64,000 nucleotides of DNA from JAVBJN01 sp031546985 (GCA_031546985.1 JAVBJN010000017.1:1-64000), one strand, 5' to 3'. Counted from the first letter of the stretch, positions 7,597 to 16,958 are shown. A program made the numbers and translations. Notes: generated by a model not told the origin, from the sequence alone.

Positions 7597-10500
7597 ATGA
7601 AGCGCCTCCCAGGAACCATACTTTTATTAACCTCCGGCCTTTGCCTGCTGGCAGGTCCCGACCCCAGGAAGAAACGGATTTTATTCCTGGTAGATGGCTC
7701 CAGCAGCATGTCTTACAACTGGCAGACGAACACCCGTTTTAAAGCTGCAGCCACCATTATCAACCAAATCATGGACAGTGTGCAAAAAGCCGATCCCGAA
7801 GTGCAGTTTGCATTGCGCGTGTTTGGCCACCAGTACCCCGCCAAAGACAAGGTTTGTAACGATACCCGCCTCGAAGTGCCTTTTAACCTGGGCAACCGCA
7901 ACCAGATACAGGTGCGGATGAACAATATTCAACCTGTAGGCTCCTCTCCTATTGCTTATTCATTGCAAGAGCTGGCCGAGAAAGACCTGCTGCAAAGCAA
8001 TATTTACAGCTATGGCATTATCCTCATCACCGACGGGCAGGAAAGCTGCGGTGGCGATATTTGTAATGCCATAGACAAATACCTGTCCGATAAGTTTTTC
8101 TTCAAGCCGCAAATCATCGGGTTGCTACCCGATCAAACGCTGGCCAAATATTATGAATGTGCAGGCGAGTACACTGCTGTAACCAACCCTACCGAAGTAA
8201 ACAGTGCCATTACCAAAATCACAGCTTTTGAACGGTATGTAAAACCTGTGGTAGTAGAAAAAACGGTTCCCAGGCCCACACTGCCCGATATAAAACCTGC
8301 GCCTAAGGCTACTACGCCTGGCGTAAGCCTGCAAAGCCCTGCCGTGGTGCCTACGGCAATGTCGCCGGAGAAAGACCTGGTAACCCCGGCCCAAAGCAAT
8401 AGTACCCTGCTCCAGCCCAAAGCGCAGCCTTCGGTAACTCCCAAAGCCCAGGCGGTAAATACACCCCAGGGCAGCAAAACCGATATTGATAAGCTAATAG
8501 CAGAAGATGCCCCTAAAAAGGAGGAGATCAACAGCATTAAACCACCCGCCAAACAGCCACAGCCGGTAGCAAGCCCAACCGGCACTAAACCTAAAGCTCC
8601 GGCCCAGGTTAAGGTAAACGAGCAACCCATTAGCACCAACAAACTCGACCAGCTCATTGCTGCCGAAACGCCTGCGCCTGTTAAAACCGATATTGCCGAG
8701 CTACCGGGCAGCACCCGCACCGCGGCGCCATTGCCTGTAAAATCGGCCACCACACCACGCCCTGCCGCTGTAAAGGTTAGCGGGCAGCCGGTATCGTCCG
8801 GCAAGCTGGAGCAACTCATTGAAGCAGAGGCACCGGCGCCAGAAAAAGCAACCATTGCTACCGTACCGGGCCTTACCCGCCCCCAACCGGTAAAAAATAC
8901 GGCAACTGCCAAAGTAAAAGCGCCAACACCGGTAACCCCGGGCCGTTTTGAGGTACCAACCACTACCATTGAGCAATTGCTGGTGGCAGAGTTGCCGCCG
9001 GTACAAAAAACAACCATCAGCACCCTGCCTGGTTCTGCACCCACAAAGCCTAAGGTAACAGCTGCGCCAACAGTTTCGGTTGCAAAACCTAAACCCGTAA
9101 GCATTCCGCCTTTCCGTGTGCCGGAAGCCGATGTGGAGAAAATGATTGTAGCAGAGCTGCCCCCGGTAGAGAAAAGCACCATCAGCACCCTGCAAGGTTC
9201 TGCACAGGCCAAGCCTAAACCCACTTCAGCACCAGCCCTTGCAGCGCCCAAACCTGTAAGCGTGCCACCATTCCGCATTCCGGAGGCCGATATTGAAAAA
9301 ATGACGGTAGCCGAGCTGCCGCCGGTGGTAAAACAAGATATTGCCAGCCTGCCACCCGCAGGTAAAACAACCCCACTCACTGCAACAGCCAGAACCAGTG
9401 CGCCTAAAGCCACTCCAATCAATATTCCTGCAGGCAATACCAACCAGGTAGACCAGCTTATTCAACAATCGATTGCAGAGAGCCGCACTTCTATAACCAG
9501 TATTCCTGCCAAAAGCAGCGCAGTATTGCTCGCTTATACTGTTAAACCCGGCCCAAAGCCTGTAACCCGTAAAATACCGCCCTCCAATATTCCGGTAACG
9601 GTATCTAAACTCATTGCAGAAGATACCCCCCCACCGGTAGTGGCTGCAACGCCTGCGCCTAAACCCACACCAGCGCCTGCACCGGCACCGGCTAAGTCTG
9701 CTACACCAGGCGCCCCTAAAGAAAAGGTAACCAACCTGCCCGATCCGGTTATGCGCATGCAACCCATGAGCAGACCAGGCAAACTATCCGGTCCCGGCCA
9801 GTTCAGCGAAGACATTAAAGGCGGTAAACCCCAGCCGGTAAAAGTGGAAATCACCGGTATGGATAAGAAGAAAGCCGTACTGAGCCCGGATGTGATTTCG
9901 GGTACGGTAATCAGCAACCTCGATAACCAGACCAAACTGCTGCTGTACCTGAAAGATAAAACCGGGCAGTACTACCAAAGCGCACCGCAGGTGGCATTAA
10001 AAGACCCTAAAACCGGGCAGATCAAATATTCCTTTGCCCGCAAAATGGACCCCAAAGGCGAGCCCATCCCTTACCAGATGCCAGCCGGTGGTTTTTATGA
10101 TGTAAATATTATGGGTGCGCAGCCGGTTTCGGCCAAAGGCATCAGCATCGAAAATGGCAAAACCAATAAACTCTACCTTACCCTCGATGGCGCAAGGCTT
10201 AGTTTTACCTACAGCAGAAACCCCAAACGCCCGGTAAATGACCTGAGTGTAAAAGTTTGGCGCAAGGGTACCGACAGCACCAGGGCCATGAGCTACACCG
10301 CAGATGAAGGCCGGTATTTTGAACCCGGCGATTATGAAATTGAGATCAATACCTACCCCATCACCCGGGTGCAGGCTACCATCAGTTTTGGCGAAGAAGC
10401 ACGGGTAGATATACCCGAATCGGGCAAATTGGAGATAACCAATACCCAGGTTATTGGCAACGGCAGACTTGCGGTAATAGAAAACGGGCAACCCAAACCC

Positions 10501-10674
10501 ATTACCACTATGGTGCTCAATGGCAACCCGGTATCGCAGCAACTTTCGCTGCTGCCGGGCACTTACGCCATTGCCTACAATCCCGACCCTGCCAACCCCA
10601 ATACCGAAGACAATTACGTGATGTTCGAGATTAGGAGCAATACCAATACCCAACTGAAACTACCCCTCAAATAA
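7597..10674 (+). CDS. Secreted von Willebrand A protein with long Pro/Ala-rich repeats (paralogue 1)
   Basis: A 1025-residue exported protein: signal peptide about 1-20, then a vWA domain (residues about 25-215) with a MIDAS-type DGSSS at 33-37 and ITDGQES. Residues about 290-690 are a low-complexity Pro/Ala/Thr/Lys region. It contains at least five repeats of about 53 residues whose core reads xxLIxAExPPxxKxxIxxLPG; the core starts near 8490, 8651, 8812, 8971, 9139, 9298 and 9607. The last 280 residues are beta-rich, with three PEGA-like segments each built around an LPAGxYxV-type turn. The next gene is a shorter paralogue with the same order of domains. Both starts are preceded by an identical TTTTCGTTTTAA (7581-7592 and 10728-10739). 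Metal-dependent ligand binding at the surface is plausible, but no function is known. Confidence 0.8.
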   Translation: MKRLPGTILLLTSGLCLLAGPDPRKKRILFLVDGSSSMSYNWQTNTRFKAAATIINQIMDSVQKADPEVQFALRVFGHQYPAKDKVCNDTRLEVPFNLGNRNQIQVRMNNIQPVGSSPIAYSLQELAEKDLLQSNIYSYGIILITDGQESCGGDICNAIDKYLSDKFFFKPQIIGLLPDQTLAKYYECAGEYTAVTNPTEVNSAITKITAFERYVKPVVVEKTVPRPTLPDIKPAPKATTPGVSLQSPAVVPTAMSPEKDLVTPAQSNSTLLQPKAQPSVTPKAQAVNTPQGSKTDIDKLIAEDAPKKEEINSIKPPAKQPQPVASPTGTKPKAPAQVKVNEQPISTNKLDQLIAAETPAPVKTDIAELPGSTRTAAPLPVKSATTPRPAAVKVSGQPVSSGKLEQLIEAEAPAPEKATIATVPGLTRPQPVKNTATAKVKAPTPVTPGRFEVPTTTIEQLLVAELPPVQKTTISTLPGSAPTKPKVTAAPTVSVAKPKPVSIPPFRVPEADVEKMIVAELPPVEKSTISTLQGSAQAKPKPTSAPALAAPKPVSVPPFRIPEADIEKMTVAELPPVVKQDIASLPPAGKTTPLTATARTSAPKATPINIPAGNTNQVDQLIQQSIAESRTSITSIPAKSSAVLLAYTVKPGPKPVTRKIPPSNIPVTVSKLIAEDTPPPVVAATPAPKPTPAPAPAPAKSATPGAPKEKVTNLPDPVMRMQPMSRPGKLSGPGQFSEDIKGGKPQPVKVEITGMDKKKAVLSPDVISGTVISNLDNQTKLLLYLKDKTGQYYQSAPQVALKDPKTGQIKYSFARKMDPKGEPIPYQMPAGGFYDVNIMGAQPVSAKGISIENGKTNKLYLTLDGARLSFTYSRNPKRPVNDLSVKVWRKGTDSTRAMSYTADEGRYFEPGDYEIEINTYPITRVQATISFGEEARVDIPESGKLEITNTQVIGNGRLAVIENGQPKPITTMVLNGNPVSQQLSLLPGTYAIAYNPDPANPNTEDNYVMFEIRSNTNTQLKLPLK

Positions 10675-10773
10675 CAGATTACATTACCATAATATTTATA
10701 TCTCAAACTATCCTATAATTCCTCCTATTTTCGTTTTAAAGATAAGAGTAGGACCTCTTTATACCATTCACGA

Positions 10774-12945
10774 ATGAAGCGATTTACAGGCATAGTGGCA
10801 TTGCTGCTGACCGGACTTGAACTGATGGCCCAACCTGACCCCAGAAAGAAACGCATCCTGTTTCTGGTAGATGGTTCTTCCAGTATGACGTATGACTGGA
10901 ATACCGATACCCGTTTCCGGGCCGCAGGCAAGATCATGGCAGAGATTATGGATAGTGCGCTTAAAAAAGATCCCAACATCCAGTTCGGGTTAAGGGTTTT
11001 TGGACACCAATACCCGGCCAAAGACAAAGTATGTAACGATACCCGCCTCGAAGTTAACTTTAACCCCTACAATGCTCCGCAGGTTAATGTGCGTATGGCC
11101 AACCTGCATGCGGTAGGTTCATCGCCCATTGCTTACTCCCTGCAAAAATGTGCAGAAGAAGACCTGGTGCAGAGCAATATATACAGCTACGGCATTATAC
11201 TGCTTACCGATGGGCAGGAGAGTTGTGGCGGCGACATTTGTAATACCATTACCCGCTATTTGTCTGACAAGTTTTTCTTCAAGCCCTATATTATTGGTTT
11301 AATGCCCGACCCTACGCTGGCCTCTTATTATGATTGCGCGGGCGAGTATTTGCAGGTGCTTAACAACAACGACATACACACGGCGGTAAGCAAGATCATG
11401 TCGTTTAAGATCTACGAAAAACCTGTAGCGCCTAAACCCGTTGCCGTAATCAAAACCGAGCCCAAACCTGCGCTTCCCGAAAAAACAGCCATTATCCAGG
11501 TAGATGCGTTAAAACGTTACCAGCTGCGCATTGTAGAAAAGCCCGGGGCCAGAACACCTGCACGCATTGTGGTAGGCAAAATGCGCCAACCCGATTACAG
11601 TAAACTGATAGAGGTAGAAGCACCACCTGTTGTGCTTAAAAAAGACGCTTTAACAAGACTCCTGCCCAAAACAAGACCATTACTCAACAGGGCACCGGCA
11701 CGAGCTACCATTAAAGCGCCCAAAACCATTGCAGAAGGCAAAATGAAGCAGCCCGATTACGACAAAATGATCGCGGCAGAAGTACCACCTGTAGTGTTGA
11801 AAAAAGATGGTCTTACCAGCATACGCCCCAAAGCCAAACTTTACTACAGACCAGTTAGCAATATTCCGCTAAAAGCACCCAAGCTCATTTCATTTGAGTC
11901 GAACAAAACGACCGGACTTATAGACCGTTTGTTAAAAGAAGAGCAACCTGCGCCAACGCCTAAACCCGCTACCCCGGCACCAGCCACGGTAGCCACTACC
12001 CCTACGCCTAAAAAAGATTCGGTAGCGGTAACGGCTCCAGCACCTAAGCCCAAACCCTCTATTCCTCCGGGCACGGTAATTAAACCATCCACTACCGCCA
12101 AGCCGGTGCAAATGAGTATTCGCAGCACACCTACGAATAACCAGAACCAGATGACGCCGGATAAGATTATGCAGGTAGAGGAACCCAACAAGGAAAACGA
12201 AACCCGCGTGCAGGTTTATTTCAGAAATAAACTGGGCAAGTTTTACCGCACCAGCCCGGTTGTAGTGCTTAAAGATCCTAAAACGCAACAAAGCAAATTC
12301 TCTTTTGGCCGCCAGGTAGATGGCAATGGAGAGCCGGTGCCGTTTAAACTGCCGGCGGGTGGCCTGTTCGATGTTACGGTTATGGGCCGCAGCAACCTGC
12401 TTATCCGCAATCGCGAAATCAAAACCGGTACCACCAATAAAATATACATTACGGTAGACGATGCTTCACTGCGTTTTTCCAACGCTACATCGCCTAACAA
12501 ACCATTGAAAGCATACGAGGCTTCTGTACGACGCATTTTTCCCGAAACCGGTGTAGTGCAAATGCAGAACTGCGCAGAGCAAAAAATGTATGAACCCGGC
12601 AACTATCACCTGGAGGTAAACACTATGCCGCCACTGGTATTTAACGTAGACATTACCTTTGGCGATATTTCCGAAATCATGATTCCGGAGCCCGGCACTT
12701 TACAAATCGACAATACCGACAGAATAGGCCAGATACGCCTGCTCAAACCACTGGGCGATGCTTATGTAAGCTTTACCTCTATGAATATTGATGGCAATGC
12801 GCCTAACCAGAAGATTAAACTGCAACCGGGTATTTACAAAGTAGAGTTTAACCCTACACCCGGCAAGCCCAATCCTAAACCAGAAACGTTGTCGTTTATG
12901 ATTGTAAGCAATGTGGTTACCAATTTTGAAATACCCGTTCGGTAA
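10774..12945 (+). CDS. Secreted von Willebrand A protein with Pro-rich linker (paralogue 2)
   Basis: A 723-residue paralogue of the preceding gene. Signal peptide 1-20 ends MAQ, then comes the same PDPRKKRILFLVDGSSSM start with the MIDAS residues at identical positions 33-37. The vWA domain keeps the Cys residues of VCNDTR, ESCGGDIC and DCAGEY. The linker is shorter and has only two clear repeat cores (QPDYSKLIEVEAPPVV, QPDYDKMIAAEVPPVV) plus a degenerate third (RLLKEEQPAP). The C-terminal 250 residues match paralogue 1 (KDPKTQ, LPAGG, PGxY turns). It lies 99 bases downstream of paralogue 1 with no terminator between, so the two may share a transcript. A strong terminator follows. A recent tandem duplication with divergent linker length is the simplest reading. 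Confidence 0.8.
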   Translation: MKRFTGIVALLLTGLELMAQPDPRKKRILFLVDGSSSMTYDWNTDTRFRAAGKIMAEIMDSALKKDPNIQFGLRVFGHQYPAKDKVCNDTRLEVNFNPYNAPQVNVRMANLHAVGSSPIAYSLQKCAEEDLVQSNIYSYGIILLTDGQESCGGDICNTITRYLSDKFFFKPYIIGLMPDPTLASYYDCAGEYLQVLNNNDIHTAVSKIMSFKIYEKPVAPKPVAVIKTEPKPALPEKTAIIQVDALKRYQLRIVEKPGARTPARIVVGKMRQPDYSKLIEVEAPPVVLKKDALTRLLPKTRPLLNRAPARATIKAPKTIAEGKMKQPDYDKMIAAEVPPVVLKKDGLTSIRPKAKLYYRPVSNIPLKAPKLISFESNKTTGLIDRLLKEEQPAPTPKPATPAPATVATTPTPKKDSVAVTAPAPKPKPSIPPGTVIKPSTTAKPVQMSIRSTPTNNQNQMTPDKIMQVEEPNKENETRVQVYFRNKLGKFYRTSPVVVLKDPKTQQSKFSFGRQVDGNGEPVPFKLPAGGLFDVTVMGRSNLLIRNREIKTGTTNKIYITVDDASLRFSNATSPNKPLKAYEASVRRIFPETGVVQMQNCAEQKMYEPGNYHLEVNTMPPLVFNVDITFGDISEIMIPEPGTLQIDNTDRIGQIRLLKPLGDAYVSFTSMNIDGNAPNQKIKLQPGIYKVEFNPTPGKPNPKPETLSFMIVSNVVTNFEIPVR

Positions 12946-12962
12946 CCCGTAATATAAAAGCC

Positions 12963-12997
12963 AAAACGCCGCTCTGTATTAAACAGGGCGGCGTTTT
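12963..12997. terminator. Strong terminator after the vWA gene pair
   Basis: A 15-bp stem with one G-T wobble and a 5-base loop (12978-12982), flanked by AAAA and TTTT. It lies between converging genes and could work in both directions. Confidence 0.85.
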
Positions 12998-13071
12998 AGC
13001 ATTATTCGATAAGGTCACTTCCAGGCAGGTACTGCTCCCTCATACTTCGGGGTAGTAGACATCCTTAGTAT

Positions 13072-14304
13072 TTATTGCAGCATGGTACGCAACTCCAGCT
13101 CAAAGCGGGCAGCTTTGCGAGCGGGGAACCATGCAGCTACAATGCCAATGCACAGCACGGTTAAAGCCACCAGCAGGTAATCCAGGCCATTAAAAGCCAC
13201 CGGGTAAGCATCTACTACAAACGAAGAGCCACCCAGTTTAATAAGCCCAAAAGCCTTTTGTAAGCCCAGAATGATGGTACCCAGCAACAAGCCTGCGGCA
13301 CCACCCATAGCGGCAATAAAACCACCTTCAAGCAAAAATATTTTCTGGATAAAAGCCGGTGTGGTGCCCAATGCTTTTAAAATGGCTATGTCTTTTTGCT
13401 TATCCAGCACCAGCATACTCAGGGTGCCAATCATGTTAAATGCCGCTATAACCAGAATAAAGCTCAGGATAACATATACTGCCCATTTCTCTGTCTGCAT
13501 TACCATATACAACGACTTGTTCTGCTGGTAACGGTTTTCTACTTTAAATGCGGGGCCCATGATCTGTTGCAACCCGGCTATTACCTTTTCTTCCTCATCG
13601 GGAGCCGACAGTTTAATTTCCAGGGCCGAAACCGCATCGCCTGCATCGAGCAGCGAGCGCACAAATCCAATATCGGTGAGTACATAATTATTGTCGAACT
13701 CCTGTTGTATGGCAAATACACCTGCGGGATACAGCAACCCGGAGTGGAAAGCATCTTCGGGGTTCATGCTGTTAAACGTCTTTCCTGGCACGTAAACGGC
13801 CACCGGCAATACGCCCTGGTCGCCCCGCACGCCCAGCGAGGCCGCCACGCCTATGCCAAACACACCGTACGATTCGTTGCCTTGTTTTAAAAGGTAACTA
13901 CCCTGGTCTAGGTGTTGCTCCACATCGGATATTTTATTAAAATTCTCATCCACACCCTTTAGCACCACAATGGTTTGGGTAGACTCTGCATGCCGCAGCA
14001 GCGCGTTTTCGGTAAGGGTGCGGCTCACCACGCTAATGCCTTGCAGCGAATTGATCTGCTGCCACTGCGCCGCGCTTACAGTAAACCGCTTGCCTTCGCG
14101 CACCTGCACAATTACTTCGGGGTAAAAGTTGGAATAGAGTGATTTGATCAATCCTTCAAAACCATTGAACACACTCAATACAATGATCAGCGCAGCCGTA
14201 CCCACCACTATGGCCCCTACGCTTATCCAGCTCAGGATATTAATGGCATTGGTACTCTTTTTGGAGAAAAAATACCGGATGGCAAACTGCAAGGGTAATT
14301 TCAT
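13072..14304 (-). CDS. ABC transporter permease, LolC/LolE (FtsX/MacB) family
   Basis: A 410-residue inner-membrane permease. TM1 is at about residues 22-48 (INILSWISVGAIVVGTAAL), followed by a periplasmic MacB-type domain to about residue 265. Three further TM helices make the FtsX-like domain (VYVILSFILVIAAFNMIG, GGFIAAMGGAAGLLLGTIIL and the C-terminal helix with the final FPARKAARFEL). The family extracts lipoproteins from the inner membrane together with a LolD ATPase, which is not in this window. It lies downstream of rbfA on the same strand, but a terminator-like hairpin separates them. LolC/E is the usual annotation; a general MacB-type permease is the alternative. Confidence 0.85.
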   Translation of the reverse strand: MKLPLQFAIRYFFSKKSTNAINILSWISVGAIVVGTAALIIVLSVFNGFEGLIKSLYSNFYPEVIVQVREGKRFTVSAAQWQQINSLQGISVVSRTLTENALLRHAESTQTIVVLKGVDENFNKISDVEQHLDQGSYLLKQGNESYGVFGIGVAASLGVRGDQGVLPVAVYVPGKTFNSMNPEDAFHSGLLYPAGVFAIQQEFDNNYVLTDIGFVRSLLDAGDAVSALEIKLSAPDEEEKVIAGLQQIMGPAFKVENRYQQNKSLYMVMQTEKWAVYVILSFILVIAAFNMIGTLSMLVLDKQKDIAILKALGTTPAFIQKIFLLEGGFIAAMGGAAGLLLGTIILGLQKAFGLIKLGGSSFVVDAYPVAFNGLDYLLVALTVLCIGIVAAWFPARKAARFELELRTMLQ

Positions 14305-14362
14305 ACGGAACGCAATGGGTTTTAAATACCGGGGAAAGATATAAAAAGAAAAGGTATCGGGC

Positions 14363-14377
14363 CTTCGACAGGCTCAG
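14363..14377. repeat. REP-like core, isolated copy
   Basis: CTTCGACAGGCTCAG, identical to the first 15 bases of the element arm at 16700-16720. It sits in the gap between rbfA and the LolC/E gene. Confidence 0.6.
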
Positions 14378-14403
14378 GCACCGGTTTTCGCTTTAAAGCT
14401 TAA

Positions 14404-14432
14404 AAGAAAAAAGGTAAGCCGGAGCCTACCTT
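14404..14432 (-). terminator. Intrinsic terminator of rbfA
   Basis: Read on the minus strand, a 9-bp stem with one wobble and a TCCG loop is followed by a T-rich run. The hairpin overlaps the rbfA stop codon. Confidence 0.65.
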
Positions 14433-14814
14433 ATTCATTGTCTTTTTTATCTTTCCCTTCATCCTCATCTTTAATTTTCTTGAAGAGTTCTTCCATTTTG
14501 AACACGTAATCGAGAGTATCGTCAATGAAAAAAGTCAGTTTGGGCACAATCCGCAACTGGTTTTTCACACGTATACCCAATTGGTTACGGATTTCTTTGT
14601 AGCGGATCTGCACTTCTTTCAAAAATGCATCTGGCTCCGGCACCTGAAAAAGGCTCAGGTATACCTTTGCCTCATACAGATCCGGTGTAATCCGCACCTT
14701 AGAAATGGAAACCATTCCACCTTTTACAATATTCAGGCCTTCACGCAGAAAAATATCGCTCAATTCCTGCTGCACCAGCTGACCTACCTGTTTCTGTCTT
14801 TTGCTTTCTTCCAT
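14431..14814 (-). CDS. rbfA: Ribosome-binding factor A
   Basis: A 127-residue RbfA-fold protein. It has the family start SKRQKQVGQLVQQELSDIF, the KH-like core MVSISKVRITPDLYEAKVYLSLF, and IRVKNQLRIVPKLTFFIDDTLDYVFKMEELF. RbfA binds the 30S subunit and helps 16S rRNA 5'-end maturation, mainly in the cold. The acidic/basic tail after residue 112 (KKIKDEDEGKDKKDNE) is expected to be disordered. The gene is divergent from the ABC exporter, sharing a 65-base gap that contains an 18-bp perfect palindrome. Length and motifs match the family. Confidence 0.93.
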   Translation of the reverse strand: MEESKRQKQVGQLVQQELSDIFLREGLNIVKGGMVSISKVRITPDLYEAKVYLSLFQVPEPDAFLKEVQIRYKEIRNQLGIRVKNQLRIVPKLTFFIDDTLDYVFKMEELFKKIKDEDEGKDKKDNE

Positions 14815-14827
14815 ATGTATACTAAAG

Positions 14828-14845
14828 AGTTGTAAATTTACAACT
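14828..14845. promoter_or_regulatory. 18-bp perfect palindrome between rbfA and the ABC exporter
   Basis: AGTTGTAAATTTACAACT is a perfect palindrome. Read on either strand it offers the same TAAATTTA, one base from the TAnnTTTG -7 box. It may be a symmetric bidirectional promoter or an operator for both genes. Confidence 0.5.
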
Positions 14846-14878
14846 AATTATCCCAAAAGCTATCCGGCTTATTCTAAT

Positions 14879-16699
14879 ATGAAGAGTATTTTAAGTATCT
14901 GGCGTTACATTACGCCTAGAACCAATCTCGCTGTTCTCTTTTTTATATTCAACCTGCTATCCGTTCTTTTCGGCTTAATGTCGCTAACCATGCTGGTTCC
15001 GTTCCTGGACCTGCTGTTTCAAAAGGCGCAGCTGGTAACCACCCATCCGGGCTGGCACCTCAACTCCGAAAGCATACAGGGTCTATTTAAATATTACCTG
15101 AGCAAGGTGATTATGGAGTATGGCAAGGTGCAGGGCCTGGTGTTTATCTGTATTTTGCTGGCAGCTTCCATTTTCCTTAAAAACACCTTCCTGTACCTGT
15201 CGCGCTATGTAATGTCGCCGCTGCGCAATGCCATTATCCGCGATATACGCCGCGATATGTTTCATAAAATACTGGGGCTGCCCGTTGGTTTCTTTACCGA
15301 AGAGAAAAAAGGCGATATGATTACCCGTATGACGAGCGATGTATCGGAAATTGAGATTTCGGTGATCAGCACGCTCGATCTGCTGTTTAAAGAGCCTGTA
15401 ACCATCCTCATATACCTGGGTGTGATGTTTGCCATCAGCCCGCAACTGAGTTTATTCCTCATCCTGTTTTTACCGGTTACCGGTGGTATTATTGGCCGCA
15501 TCTCCAAATCGCTGCGCAAGCAAAGCGCCGATACCCAAAGCCGTTTAGGTGGTATGGTAAGCATACTGGAAGAAACCCTGGGCGGGCTGCGCATCCTCAA
15601 AGCATTTACGGCAGAGACCCAGCAGGAAGGACGTTTTAACAAAGAGAACAACCATATCTACCGCCTTAACAACTCTATTAACTACAAACGCGACCTGGCC
15701 TCTCCGCTATCGGAGTTTCTGGGGGTGCTTATCCTTTGTATGGTGCTGTGGTATGGTGGCCGTTTGGTGCTCAATACCCCTCCGGATATTAATGCCGGCC
15801 AGTTTATCCTGTTCATTCTTACGTTTACCCAGTTGCTGACTCCGCTTAAATCGTTTTCTACCATTTTCTACAATATCCACAAAGGCAATGCGAGCCTGGA
15901 GCGGATTGGCAAAATCCTGGATGCAGAAAATCCTATTAAAGAACTGCCCAATGCCAAAAAACTGGAGCGTTTCGACAATGCGATTGAGTTTAGAAACGTA
16001 ACCTTTGGCTACAATGGCCATACCGTGCTGGAAAACGTTAACCTCATTATCCCGAAAGGTAAAATGATAGCCCTGGTGGGTGCTTCGGGCGCGGGTAAAA
16101 GTACTTTTGTAGACCTCATTCCGAGGTTTCATGATGTAATCAGCGGTGAGATCCTCATAGATGGCATCAATATTAAAGAATACACCCTCCACTCCCTGCG
16201 CCAGCAAATGGGCATGGTATCGCAGGAGCCGATCTTATTTAATGATTCTATCGAAAGCAATATTACCCTGGGCACCACCGGCACCAGCCAGGAGCAGGTG
16301 ATAGAAGCAGCCAAAATAGCCAACGCACACAATTTCATATGCCAGAAAGAAGATGGCTACCAAACCATTGTGGGCGACCGTGGCGGCAAGCTGAGCGGCG
16401 GTGAGCGCCAACGGGTTACCATTGCACGGGCGGTGCTTAAAAACCCTCCGATCCTCATCCTGGATGAAGCTACTTCCTCCCTCGATACCGAATCGGAAAG
16501 AATTGTGCAGGATGCCATTAACAACCTGATGCAAAACCGCACCAGCATTGTAATTGCGCACCGTTTAAGCACCGTGCAGCATGCCGATGAGATTATTGTG
16601 CTGCAAAAGGGCAAGATCGTAGAGCGTGGTACCCACCAGGAGTTGCTGCTCCAGGATGGCGTATACCATAAGCTGGTGGCTATGCAGCAGGTGAAGTAG
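14879..16699 (+). CDS. ABC transporter, MsbA-type exporter half-transporter
   Basis: A 606-residue fused permease-ATPase. The ATG at 14879 (MKSILSIWRYITP) is used; the 26 codons open upstream cross the palindrome. The N-terminal membrane domain has about six TM helices up to residue 340. The ATPase carries Walker A GASGAGKST at 401-409, the Q-loop in GMVSQEP, the signature LSGGERQR starting at residue 505, Walker B ILILDEATSSLD and the switch histidine in AHRLST. The closest functional model is MsbA, the lipid A-core flippase, but drug or peptide exporters share this layout. Alone in its transcript and divergent from rbfA. Confidence 0.88.
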   Translation: MKSILSIWRYITPRTNLAVLFFIFNLLSVLFGLMSLTMLVPFLDLLFQKAQLVTTHPGWHLNSESIQGLFKYYLSKVIMEYGKVQGLVFICILLAASIFLKNTFLYLSRYVMSPLRNAIIRDIRRDMFHKILGLPVGFFTEEKKGDMITRMTSDVSEIEISVISTLDLLFKEPVTILIYLGVMFAISPQLSLFLILFLPVTGGIIGRISKSLRKQSADTQSRLGGMVSILEETLGGLRILKAFTAETQQEGRFNKENNHIYRLNNSINYKRDLASPLSEFLGVLILCMVLWYGGRLVLNTPPDINAGQFILFILTFTQLLTPLKSFSTIFYNIHKGNASLERIGKILDAENPIKELPNAKKLERFDNAIEFRNVTFGYNGHTVLENVNLIIPKGKMIALVGASGAGKSTFVDLIPRFHDVISGEILIDGINIKEYTLHSLRQQMGMVSQEPILFNDSIESNITLGTTGTSQEQVIEAAKIANAHNFICQKEDGYQTIVGDRGGKLSGGERQRVTIARAVLKNPPILILDEATSSLDTESERIVQDAINNLMQNRTSIVIAHRLSTVQHADEIIVLQKGKIVERGTHQELLLQDGVYHKLVAMQQVK

Positions 16700-16894
16700 C
16701 TTCGACAGGCTCAGCCACCTGGGAACTAAAGCTGCCAGGCGCGTAGCTCCTGTCAGGTTCCAGAGAAAAAGACTCCTTAACATGTCTACCCACCGGGAGC
16801 ACCCGAGGGCGATGATCAACTACACTGAACTATCCGGTTTAGCGTCCAATTTCTTGAGCAATTAAGTTAATTCAGGTGGCTGAGCTTGCCGAAG
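16700..16894. repeat. REP-like element with 21-bp inverted arms
   Basis: The left arm 16700-16720 (starting CTTCGACAGGCTCAG) and the right arm 16874-16894 (ending GAGCTTGCCGAAG) are inverted copies matching at 19 of 21 bases. They enclose about 153 bases with no gene. It lies immediately after the ABC exporter stop codon. A 15-base identical core also occurs at 14363-14377. Confidence 0.7.
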
Positions 16895-16903
16895 CCCCAA
16901 CAT

Positions 16904-16938
16904 AAAAAAAGCCCCTGCAATACTGCAGGGGCTTTTTT
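16904..16938. terminator. Bidirectional intrinsic terminator
   Basis: GCCCCTGCA pairs with TGCAGGGGC around an ATAC loop, with seven A before and six T after. It separates the ABC exporter gene from the converging DksA-like gene. A near-identical hairpin occurs at 27180-27209. Confidence 0.9.
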
Positions 16939-16958
16939 GTATTTCGATTGGTAAGCGA

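Noticed and set aside
8151..9443. A 430-codon open frame on the minus strand inside the vWA gene
   Set aside because: It is the complement of the Pro/Ala/Lys-rich linker and gives Gly/Ala/Val-rich nonsense with no family features.
8480..9650. A CRISPR array, because of regular ~160-bp spacing
   Set aside because: The repeats are coding, degenerate and in frame; there are no identical repeat/spacer units.
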